Part shown: positions 32,469 to 39,683 of the stretch, in pieces
How the letters are laid out: each line of letters starts with the position of its first letter
Position numbering within the stretch: position 1 is the stretch's first letter
Assembly: GCA_020636495.1 (NCBI GenBank)
Contig: JACJXQ010000008.1
Span: forward strand, 992,001 to 1,056,000
Direction of reading: 5' to 3'
Length of the DNA: 64,000 nucleotides
From: Chitinophagales bacterium
Lineage (GTDB): Bacteria > Bacteroidota > Bacteroidia > Chitinophagales > Chitinophagaceae
Notes under the pieces: generated by a model
What the model was told of the DNA's origin: nothing
Database searches by the model: none
What the model saw: only the letters and a program-made list of their open reading frames with translations
Position numbers and translations under genes: made by a program

Positions 32469-34523
32469 ATGAAAAAATGGACTCTGCCCGTTATCGCTAT
32501 AATGGGTGCGCAAATGTTTATGACAGCATGTAATAATGGTGGCAGTGAAAAACCTGCAGAGGCAAAAGAATTCCAGGTGGAGGCAGAACAATTTGCCGAT
32601 CTTAAAGTGTTACGCTACCAGGTGCCCGGTTGGGAAGAGCTGAGCGCGCAACAGAAAGAGCTTGCGTACTACCTGTACGAAGCGGCACTGTGCGGACGTG
32701 ATATAATATACGACCAGAAAAGTAAGTATGGCATCATGCTGCGCAAAACACTGGAAGCAGCTTACGGTTCTTATAAAGGAGATAAGAACAGTGAAGACTG
32801 GAAGAAGTTCGAAGAGTATTGCGGACGTTTCTGGTTCAGTAATGGTAACCACCACCATTATGGTAATGAGAAATTCGTACCTGCATGTGACGCTGCATAT
32901 TTTGCTGAAGTAATTAAGAACAGCGATGCATCGCAACTGCCACTGAACGAAGGTGAAACGGTTGAGGCTTTTGTAGAGCGTGTAACGCCTATCGTTTACG
33001 ATATGAGCATCGAGCCGAAAGTGGTTGACCTGCGTCCTGATGTAGATAATGTCGTTATGTCTTCAAACAACTTCTACGAGGGTGTTACGCAGAAAGAGGT
33101 TGAAGATTACTATGATCAATTTGACACGAAATGTGATGCTCCGAGCTGGGGTTTGAACAGTAAGGTTGTGAAAGAAAATGGAAAGGTAGTTGAAAAAGTA
33201 TGGAAAGTAGATGGTATGTATTCTCCGGCTATCGAGAAGATCGTATACTGGTTAGAGAAAGCGGTTCCTGTTGCAGAAAATGAACAACAAAAAACAGCGC
33301 TGGAACTACTTATAGCATTTTACAAGACAGGTGATTTGAGAGTTTTTGACGCATATAGCATTGCATGGGCTAACGATACAGCATCACGCATAGACGTAGT
33401 GAATGGTTTTATAGAGGTGTACCTGGATGCGATAGGCAAGAAGGGTAGCTTTGAAAGCGTAGTTTCTCTGAAAGACCTGGAAGCTACCAAGCGCATCAAT
33501 GCTATCGCACAGCAGGCGCAGTGGTTCGAAGACCACTCTCCGCTGATGGAAGAGCACAAGAAAAAAGAAGTAAAAGGTATCACAGCAAAAGCTATCACTG
33601 CGATAGTGGAAAGTGGCGATGCGGCACCTACTACACCGATTGGTGTTAACCTGCCTAATGCTGACTGGATACGTAAGAACCACGGTTCTAAATCGGTATC
33701 ACTGAGCAACATCATACACGCTTACAATGTAGCCAAATCAAAAGGTGGTTTCATGGATGAGTTTGTAGATGATGAAACAGTAAAAGCACGCATTAAAGAA
33801 TATGGTAACCTGGCGTCTGACCTGCACACTGATATGCACGAGTGTATCGGCCACGCATCAGGACAGATCAATCCGGGTGTAGAGACTACGGATAAGACCC
33901 TGAAAAATTACGCGTCATGCCTGGAAGAAGCACGTGCCGACCTGGTAGGCTTGTATTATGCAATGGACGATAAACTGGTAGAAATTGGTGTTATGCCGAA
34001 CAAAGAAGTAGGTATGGCTGAATACTACAGCTATATGATGAACGGCCTGATGACACAGCTGACACGCCTGAAGTTAGGCGACCAGATAGAAGAAGCGCAC
34101 ATGCGTAACCGCGCATTGAATGCATACTGGGTATACGAAAAAGGTAAGGCTGATAACGTAGTAGAAATGGTGAAGAAAGATGGTAAGACCTACGTACACG
34201 TAAATGATTATGATAAACTGCGTGAACTGTTCGGACAATTACTGCGCGAGATACAACGCATTAAATCAGAAGGTGATTACCAGGCAGGTAAGAACCTGGT
34301 AGAGACTTATGGTGTGAAGGTGAACCCTGAGCTGCATGCAGAAGTACTGGAGCGCTACGCGAAACTGGATGCAAAACCATACAGTGGTTTCATACAGCCA
34401 AGGCTCGTGGCTAAGAAAAACGGAGACAAGATCGTTGACGTAACGGTAGAATATCCTGAAAGCTTCTTTGGCCAGATGATGGAGTATGGTAAAAACTATG
34501 GTTACCTGCCGGTAAATAACTGA
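32469..34523 (+). CDS. Dipeptidyl peptidase III (M49), lipoprotein form
   Basis: 684 aa. The M49 zinc motif H-E-C-I-G-H is at about residues 457-462 and the second motif E-E-A-R-A-D at about 486-491, with the five-residue HExxGH spacing unique to this family. It removes dipeptides from peptide N-termini. The N-terminus MKKWTLPVIAIMGAQMFMTAC is a lipoprotein signal with cysteine at 21, so the enzyme is exported and lipid-anchored, unlike the cytosolic eukaryotic form; Bacteroides DPP III is of the same type. Likely part of peptide nutrition. The gene is single, ended by a terminator shared with the convergent gene. Confidence 0.92.
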   Translation: MKKWTLPVIAIMGAQMFMTACNNGGSEKPAEAKEFQVEAEQFADLKVLRYQVPGWEELSAQQKELAYYLYEAALCGRDIIYDQKSKYGIMLRKTLEAAYGSYKGDKNSEDWKKFEEYCGRFWFSNGNHHHYGNEKFVPACDAAYFAEVIKNSDASQLPLNEGETVEAFVERVTPIVYDMSIEPKVVDLRPDVDNVVMSSNNFYEGVTQKEVEDYYDQFDTKCDAPSWGLNSKVVKENGKVVEKVWKVDGMYSPAIEKIVYWLEKAVPVAENEQQKTALELLIAFYKTGDLRVFDAYSIAWANDTASRIDVVNGFIEVYLDAIGKKGSFESVVSLKDLEATKRINAIAQQAQWFEDHSPLMEEHKKKEVKGITAKAITAIVESGDAAPTTPIGVNLPNADWIRKNHGSKSVSLSNIIHAYNVAKSKGGFMDEFVDDETVKARIKEYGNLASDLHTDMHECIGHASGQINPGVETTDKTLKNYASCLEEARADLVGLYYAMDDKLVEIGVMPNKEVGMAEYYSYMMNGLMTQLTRLKLGDQIEEAHMRNRALNAYWVYEKGKADNVVEMVKKDGKTYVHVNDYDKLRELFGQLLREIQRIKSEGDYQAGKNLVETYGVKVNPELHAEVLERYAKLDAKPYSGFIQPRLVAKKNGDKIVDVTVEYPESFFGQMMEYGKNYGYLPVNN

Positions 34524-34544
34524 TAACCGACAGAAAGACATAAA

Positions 34545-34573
34545 AAGAAAGCCGCACATTGTGCGGCTTTCTT
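34545..34573. terminator. Terminator shared by the DPP III gene and the BlaI/M56 operon
   Basis: AAGAAAGCCGCAC / GTGCGGCTTTCTT pair over 13 bp around ATT. The T-run is best on the minus strand, and the last codon of the minus-strand gene lies in its edge. Confidence 0.8.
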
Positions 34574-35279
34574 AATTATAATAAATAGCTCCGTTCTTTA
34601 CAGTAAATGTTTTTTCAAACCCCGCATCCGGCAGGCGGTAAGGTACAGGTGTATTCTGTACGCTGGCCGGTTGGTAAGCTGGTGCTTTGTTCATCAGTTT
34701 ATCTACCTGTGCAGATAACATACTATTGGTTGCAGCGTCTATACTTTTCCAGTTTAGCACGGCTCCTTGCATATTGGTTGCGCCATTTTGTGTAGCGTAT
34801 ATATTATCGCTGCCGGAAGTGATCACCTTTTTTGCATAACTTTTTTCCAGCCCGTCAAAGTTATAGTAGACGATCTTCCCTGCCTCACTTACAATAACAT
34901 TACTCATGTGCAGACGGTACTCTCCATTGCCAAGCACAGCTATCTGCCTGTTGAGTGATTGTACAATATAACGCCTCAGCATATCACAGGTTACTGAAGG
35001 TTCTTTATCTACATCTCCTTCTGCATATATATTCATGTTGTTCAGCTTCAGGGGTATGGGGTTAGGGTTGTTGATGACGGTTGATATCTCAGTAGTAACC
35101 GGATCAAGCATGGTTACTGTATCTGCCAGGTTCAGCATTTCAAATACGTTGCCTTTGTATGTTATGGTTGTTTTCTTTTCCTGTGCCGCCAGGCTCACTG
35201 GATTCCACAATTGTACACAACAAAAAAGGGAAAGCACTGCAAGCGCTTTCCCTTTATCAAAATATCTGTTTGTTGGCAT
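34572..35279 (-). CDS. Secreted stand-alone copy of the M56-linked periplasmic domain
   Basis: 235 aa. A signal peptide (hydrophobic residues about 12-30, ending S-L-A-A-Q) leads into a domain that matches the C-terminal region of the M56 proteins upstream. Shared points are T-(I/V)-T-Y-(K/R)-G-N, D-T-V-x-x-x-D-P-x-T, G-E-Y-R-L, the V-I-V-S-E-A-G-K-I-V-Y-Y-N-F-D strand and the ending F-T-V-K-N-G. It lacks the membrane and protease parts. It is the last gene of the operon, 44 bases after the second M56 gene. It could be a decoy, a ligand carrier or a substrate of the proteases; function unknown. Confidence 0.75.
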   Translation of the reverse strand: MPTNRYFDKGKALAVLSLFCCVQLWNPVSLAAQEKKTTITYKGNVFEMLNLADTVTMLDPVTTEISTVINNPNPIPLKLNNMNIYAEGDVDKEPSVTCDMLRRYIVQSLNRQIAVLGNGEYRLHMSNVIVSEAGKIVYYNFDGLEKSYAKKVITSGSDNIYATQNGATNMQGAVLNWKSIDAATNSMLSAQVDKLMNKAPAYQPASVQNTPVPYRLPDAGFEKTFTVKNGAIYYN

Positions 35280-35323
35280 GAAGTAACTTTTGTGAAATAA
35301 AGTTACACAAATGAGCTATATTT

Positions 35324-36736
35324 TTATTGCGCTGTAAAATCTCCCTTCAGGTCGAAACAATAGACGCGTGTTACATTGTTTATGGTTAACGTTGCCACTT
35401 TAGATGTTTCAAATTCTTTGATAATCGCATTCGTAATTCTTGTGTTCAATTCATCCGTCAATGGTTGTGGAGTAATATCCTTCCCGTTAATGTCATACAC
35501 GTTTATAGGTATGAGGACTTTTTTAAAAGGCTCCATATAGACAATGTTCCCGTTTTTATCAACGATCAGATGATTGATATAATAGTTATAACTACCAGTT
35601 GGAATTTCACCATTTTGCGAAACGTCGCTTAGGATGTTATTGATCTTATCATTTAGTTTGCTCTTTACATCTTCAGTTTCAGTCAGGTCATGTTGGTCGT
35701 CTATAAAGATATCTTCCCCGTTCAGTGTAAGTGGTTTGGGATCTATCCTCGATATCACCATTCTGATCTCATCGGTTCTGGGATCTTGTACCATTACGGT
35801 ATCAGGTGCAGATGCTTCAGAAAATACAATTGTATTCCCTTTATAAGTGACTTTATTACCATCTCTTTGAGGCTCTTCCCAGGTAAATGCATTTTTTGTA
35901 AAGCTCAGGATAGCTATAGCTAGCACCGGCAGCAATAACAATTGTTTGCTTTTTGCGAGGGTTGTTGTTTTTCTTGTCAACATAAGGATACGTTTTTTTA
36001 AGGGTGAGCGTGTAAATGAATGGGCAAGTACAGGAGCTGAACCTAATATGGACTGCTCTACCAGGAACTGTCCATAGGCTGATGGGGTAGTGGATACTGC
36101 TGCATCTGCCTGGTATTCATGCACCATCAGCAGTCTTCTTTCAAGAATGTAAATGAGCGGGTTGAACCAGAACAGGATATTTATTAAGCGGATCAACAGC
36201 ACGTCAACAAAGTGTAGCAGGTGCCCGTGCTGTTCTTCATGTGCCAGTATCATTTGTAATTCTTCTTCAGTATAGCTGTGTTTGCTGCTGATAAAAACAT
36301 ACCTGAACGCAGAGAACGGGCTTTGTGGTTTACCTGTTTCAATAATGGTCCATGTTCCGTCTTTGGAGTGTACACCATTTCTGTACAGCCTCACAATGTT
36401 CAGCAGGTCCCTGAGCAGATATATGCTAACTACGGCTACTCCGGTAATATATATTATCATCAACCATTGCTCCCAACCCAGTATGCTGTTTTCAGATACT
36501 GCCACTATTGTTTCACGTGCAATAGCAGACTGTTCAGCAATAGGTCTGCTTACATCTGTAGCATATATCACAGAGTCATTATCCCAGGACCATAATGGTA
36601 TTAATATGCCCGCAAATAATATTACCAGCAGGTAGAACCTGTTATATCCATGGTTGGCCTCCCTGCGCATGAACAGGTCGAAAACTATCAGCCCAAGTAG
36701 CCATATCGCGGATGTATTGATGATGTATTGCAGCAT
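35324..36736 (-). CDS. M56 (BlaR1/MecR1-type) membrane metallopeptidase, copy 2
   Basis: 470 aa. N-terminal helices at about residues 1-22, 33-50 and 88-110, then the zinc motif H-E-E-Q-H (166-170) and E-Y-Q-A-D (about 209) as third-ligand region, and a further helix near 268-285. The periplasmic C-terminal part (about 290-470) is not a penicillin-binding domain; it begins with the KVTYKGNTIVF strand shared by the other two operon members. In BlaR1 systems ligand binding outside activates the protease, which removes the BlaI repressor. The first 290 residues are nearly identical to copy 1; the rest has diverged. It lies 19 bases after copy 1. Confidence 0.88.
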   Translation of the reverse strand: MLQYIINTSAIWLLGLIVFDLFMRREANHGYNRFYLLVILFAGILIPLWSWDNDSVIYATDVSRPIAEQSAIARETIVAVSENSILGWEQWLMIIYITGVAVVSIYLLRDLLNIVRLYRNGVHSKDGTWTIIETGKPQSPFSAFRYVFISSKHSYTEEELQMILAHEEQHGHLLHFVDVLLIRLINILFWFNPLIYILERRLLMVHEYQADAAVSTTPSAYGQFLVEQSILGSAPVLAHSFTRSPLKKRILMLTRKTTTLAKSKQLLLLPVLAIAILSFTKNAFTWEEPQRDGNKVTYKGNTIVFSEASAPDTVMVQDPRTDEIRMVISRIDPKPLTLNGEDIFIDDQHDLTETEDVKSKLNDKINNILSDVSQNGEIPTGSYNYYINHLIVDKNGNIVYMEPFKKVLIPINVYDINGKDITPQPLTDELNTRITNAIIKEFETSKVATLTINNVTRVYCFDLKGDFTAQ

Positions 36737-36755
36737 ACTTATAACCTTTTATGAG

Positions 36756-38216
36756 TTACAGGGATACAAGTTCTCCGTTTTTTACTTTGAACGAATTCCA
36801 GAATGCGGTGTTATTTATTGCACTATTCACTTCTACTCCATTATTGGATGCAGGAGTATGATTGGGTGCATTATTCAGCAGCACGGCGGTTCTTTTGGCA
36901 AATGTTTCATTTATCTTCTCACTGATGAACTTGTATTGTGGCCTGCCGTTCTTTGTGCCTGCAAGTTTTTCCACGCTGTCAAATTCAAAGTAAACTATGT
37001 TTCCTTTTTTGTCTATCACTACTGCTCCTATCAAAAGCCTGTATTCACCGTCAGCAAGTTTTTTTATTTCCTTTTTCATATTGGTCAGCAGGTATTCTTT
37101 CAACGCCTGGTCGTTTAGGCTCGAGGGGCCTGTATACCTGTCTTTTGATCCGCTGCTGGTCTGCAGCTCCCCAGGCATATACACGCGCTCATCATTCATC
37201 TTATTGGGATTAGATGGTTCTTTACTGGTGATCACCAATTGCATATCACCGGTTGTTGGGTCTGTTACCATAACAGTATCATTCTCACTGCTTGGAAACT
37301 CAAATGTATTACCCCGATAGGTTACTTTATTACCCTCGCGTACCGGGCTCGGGATGCCTTCAAGGAATGAGTTCTCTGTAAAACTTAGCATGGCAATAGC
37401 CAATACGGGCAGTAATAACAGTTGCTTGCTTTTTGCAAGGGCTGTTGTTTTTCTTGTTAACATAAGGATACGTTTTTTTAAGGGTGAACGTGTAAATGAA
37501 TGAGCGAGTACAGGGGCTGAACCTAATATAGACTGTTCTACCAGGAACTGACCATAAGCTGATGGGGTAGTAGATACTGCAGCGTCTGCCTGGTATTCAT
37601 GTACCATCAACAGTCTCTTTTCAAGAATGTAAATGAGTGGGTTGAACCAAAAGAAGATATTGGCTAAGCGTACCAGCAGTACATCAACAAAGTGCAGTAA
37701 GTGACCGTGCTGCTCTTCGTGTGTCAGTATCATTCGCAACTCTTCTTCTGTATAATTGTCTTTGCTGCTGATATATACATACCTGAATGCAGAGAACGGG
37801 CTTTGCGCTTTGCCTGTTTCTATTATGGTCCATGTGCCATCTTTAGATAGTATGCCTTGTCTGTATAGTTGCATTATGTTCACCAGGTCCTTCAGCAGGA
37901 ACACACTTACTATAGCAGCACCTGTTATGTATATGATAAATAGCCATTGTTCCCAGCCTATGATGCCTCCTTCAGATGCTTCAACAATAGTCTGTCTTAT
38001 TGCGGCTGATTGTTCTGCAATAGGCTTGCTGATATTAGCATTATAGATAACTGAATCTCCACCCCACGACCATAATGGTATTAATGCTCCAGCAAATAAT
38101 ATTACCAGCAGGTAGAACCTGTTATATCCATGGTTGGCCTCCCTGCGCAGGAACAGGTCGAAAACAATAAGGCCTGTAAGCCATATTGCAGTAGTATTGA
38201 TGATGTATTGCAGCAT
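36756..38216 (-). CDS. M56 (BlaR1/MecR1-type) membrane metallopeptidase, copy 1
   Basis: 486 aa. Same layout as copy 2: three N-terminal helices, H-E-E-Q-H at 166-170, E-Y-Q-A-D near 209, a helix near 270, then a periplasmic domain from about 290. That domain has K-V-T-Y-R-G-N-T-F-E, D-T-V-M-V-T-D-P-T-T, G-E-Y-R-L-L-I-G-A-V-V-I-D-K-K-G and ends F-K-V-K-N-G-E-L. It is closer to the stand-alone protein at 34572-35279 than copy 2 is. The start ATG is 2 bases from the stop of the DUF6624 gene. No SxxK or KTG beta-lactam-binding motif is visible, so its signal is probably not a beta-lactam. Confidence 0.88.
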   Translation of the reverse strand: MLQYIINTTAIWLTGLIVFDLFLRREANHGYNRFYLLVILFAGALIPLWSWGGDSVIYNANISKPIAEQSAAIRQTIVEASEGGIIGWEQWLFIIYITGAAIVSVFLLKDLVNIMQLYRQGILSKDGTWTIIETGKAQSPFSAFRYVYISSKDNYTEEELRMILTHEEQHGHLLHFVDVLLVRLANIFFWFNPLIYILEKRLLMVHEYQADAAVSTTPSAYGQFLVEQSILGSAPVLAHSFTRSPLKKRILMLTRKTTALAKSKQLLLLPVLAIAMLSFTENSFLEGIPSPVREGNKVTYRGNTFEFPSSENDTVMVTDPTTGDMQLVITSKEPSNPNKMNDERVYMPGELQTSSGSKDRYTGPSSLNDQALKEYLLTNMKKEIKKLADGEYRLLIGAVVIDKKGNIVYFEFDSVEKLAGTKNGRPQYKFISEKINETFAKRTAVLLNNAPNHTPASNNGVEVNSAINNTAFWNSFKVKNGELVSL

Positions 38217-38218
38217 AA

Positions 38219-39196
38219 CTATTTGTTTTTAAGGTTAGCCAGTTCTTCCATTTTTTTCTTGTGTGCTTCTATATTCCATTCAAAATTCCAGTTGCGTGTA
38301 TATTCACCAAGTGGTGGCAGGCCAACTTCGGCTCTTCTCTTGTCTACGTTTTCAGGGTCTTCCAGTTCCGATACATAGAAGTTGCCATCTTTATCCCTGC
38401 CTATCTGGCTGCCGTATATCTGTTTGCCTCCCGCACGCAATGCTACCCTGTCTTCAAGCAATGCCAATGACGAACCCCTGGCTTTGCCATTTTTAACTGC
38501 ATCGCGCATCATAGGCAGGTATTTCTGTTGCACTTCAATGTCAGCATGTTGTATAACAAGAAAGAGTGCCTGGCTACCATTATTGCCTATTACGTCTGGG
38601 CCCAGCCAACCACGCTTGTCTAATACGGCTGTTACTTTTATTACGTTTACCGAGTCGTAATAATTGATCGTCTGCCAGAGCTCTTTTATCTCTTTTGACT
38701 CCCTGCCATACTGTTCTTCCACTTTGTCTAATTGCATGCGATATTGCTGGTCTGTAGTAAGCACTGTGTCCAGTATGCGCACCAATAGTTTATCCAGGTT
38801 GGCTTCTTCTTTTTCCTTATTGGCAAGCACTAAGTCTGATACCTCTTTCCATCTTTTATCATTATGTATCGGGTCAAGGTCAGGATCGGTAGAAAAGTGA
38901 CTGTAATTGCTATAACCTGACTTCTCTGCTATAATGAACAGGTTATGAAAGGCTGAGTCTGCGTTGCCTGCCAACGACCATACGCATGCGGCATTATACC
39001 TGTCATTTGGATATCCTTTATTGCCTAATGCAGCAAAAGCCAGCGTATACTCATGTGCTGATTTTTTATACTCTTTGGTATTGTAGTATTTATCAGCATT
39101 TGATATGTGTGCATTGTATATAGAATCTGCCTGTGCTCTTGAATTATAGTGTTGCAGCAACGCGATCAGCAGCAGTATGTAGAAAACGTTCTTCAT
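38219..39196 (-). CDS. Secreted TPR/DUF6624 protein in the BlaI/M56 operon
   Basis: 325 aa. A signal peptide (MKNVFYILLLIALLQHYNSR) is followed by a TPR-like helical repeat (about residues 25-115, with N-A-A-C-V-W-S-L-A-G-N-A-D-S-A-F). The C-terminal 170 residues have the DUF6624 pattern: G-W-L-G-P-D-V-I-G, L-F-L-V-I-Q-H-A-D, L-A-L-L-E-D-R-V-A-L-R-A-G-G-K-Q-I-Y-G-S-Q and V-D-K-R-R-A-E-V-G-L-P-P-L. The role of that domain is not known. It sits between the repressor gene (6 bases) and M56 copy 1 (2 bases), so it is part of the operon and faces the periplasm, where it could present or process the signal. Confidence 0.8.
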   Translation of the reverse strand: MKNVFYILLLIALLQHYNSRAQADSIYNAHISNADKYYNTKEYKKSAHEYTLAFAALGNKGYPNDRYNAACVWSLAGNADSAFHNLFIIAEKSGYSNYSHFSTDPDLDPIHNDKRWKEVSDLVLANKEKEEANLDKLLVRILDTVLTTDQQYRMQLDKVEEQYGRESKEIKELWQTINYYDSVNVIKVTAVLDKRGWLGPDVIGNNGSQALFLVIQHADIEVQQKYLPMMRDAVKNGKARGSSLALLEDRVALRAGGKQIYGSQIGRDKDGNFYVSELEDPENVDKRRAEVGLPPLGEYTRNWNFEWNIEAHKKKMEELANLKNK

Positions 39197-39202
39197 CCCG
39201 GG

Positions 39203-39583
39203 TTACTTTTCAGGGTTGTCAATATTTTTCAATAGTTCATTCAGCTCTTTAAGGTTCAGGTCTTCACTCTTTACCAGGAAACTCACCAGCTTTTTAGGCG
39301 ATCCGCTGAAGTATTTTTCTACCAGGCTTTGTACGCCTTGTTGCGCATACTCTTCTTTGCTTATGATTGGGAAGTACTCGTAGGTCTTACCATAAGCCTT
39401 ATGGTCCAGGAAACCTTTGCGTTCTAATATCCGCACTACCGATGATACTGTACTGTGTGGAATATCAGGGTCGCCCAGTTTGTCTATTATATCACGCACA
39501 AGACAAGGCTGTATCTGCCATATGATGTGCATGATCTCTTCTTCTGCTTTCGTTAATTGCGATACCGTTTTATTGCGTTTCAT
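39203..39583 (-). CDS. BlaI/MecI-family transcriptional repressor
   Basis: 126 aa from the ATG at 39581-39583, where the family's N-terminus (M-K-x-x-x-x-x-L-T-K-A-E-E-E-I-M) begins; a longer frame exists upstream but runs through the operator. Winged helix at about residues 8-75 (V-R-D-I-I-D-K-L, then HSTVSSVVRILERKGFL with the recognition helix), and a C-terminal dimerisation helix with L-V-S-F-L-V-K-S-E-D-L. It should repress its own operon through the palindrome over its start, and be cleaved by the M56 proteases when they sense their signal. Confidence 0.92.
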   Translation of the reverse strand: MKRNKTVSQLTKAEEEIMHIIWQIQPCLVRDIIDKLGDPDIPHSTVSSVVRILERKGFLDHKAYGKTYEYFPIISKEEYAQQGVQSLVEKYFSGSPKKLVSFLVKSEDLNLKELNELLKNIDNPEK

Positions 39584-39610
39584 AACGTAAATATACGTTA
39601 TGAAACGCAA
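39573..39610. promoter_or_regulatory. 38-bp palindromic operator spanning the repressor start codon
   Basis: Two perfect 17-bp arms, TTGCGTTTCATAACGTA (39573-39589) and its reverse complement (39594-39610), enclose AATA. The core ATAACGTA-N4-TACGTTAT is of the length of BlaI-family operators. The left arm carries the first codons of the repressor, so the site is both operator and coding sequence. Confidence 0.8.
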
Positions 39611-39617
39611 AATACAA
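39588..39617 (-). promoter_or_regulatory. Probable promoter of the BlaI/M56 operon
   Basis: On the minus strand TTG (39615-39617), a 19-base spacer and TATATTTA (39588-39595; consensus TAnnTTTG with one mismatch). The -7 box lies in the centre of the palindrome, so bound repressor would block it. The predicted start falls at or next to the ATG, implying a leaderless message. Confidence 0.5.
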
Positions 39618-39626
39618 ATTTTATGC

Positions 39627-39658
39627 AAAAAAAACGGCTGTTCAATATTGAACAGCCG
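39627..39658 (-). terminator. Terminator of lon
   Basis: On the minus strand the perfect palindrome CGGCTGTTCAAT / ATTGAACAGCCG is followed by eight T. It lies 25 bases past the lon stop and insulates the repressor operon from lon transcription. Confidence 0.88.
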
Positions 39659-39683
39659 ACTGAATATATTATGGAGAAAATAT

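Noticed and set aside
34572..39583. A beta-lactam resistance (BlaR1-BlaI) locus
   Set aside because: There is no beta-lactamase gene and the outer domains of the M56 proteins lack the SxxK and KTG motifs of penicillin sensors; only the repressor and protease halves match.
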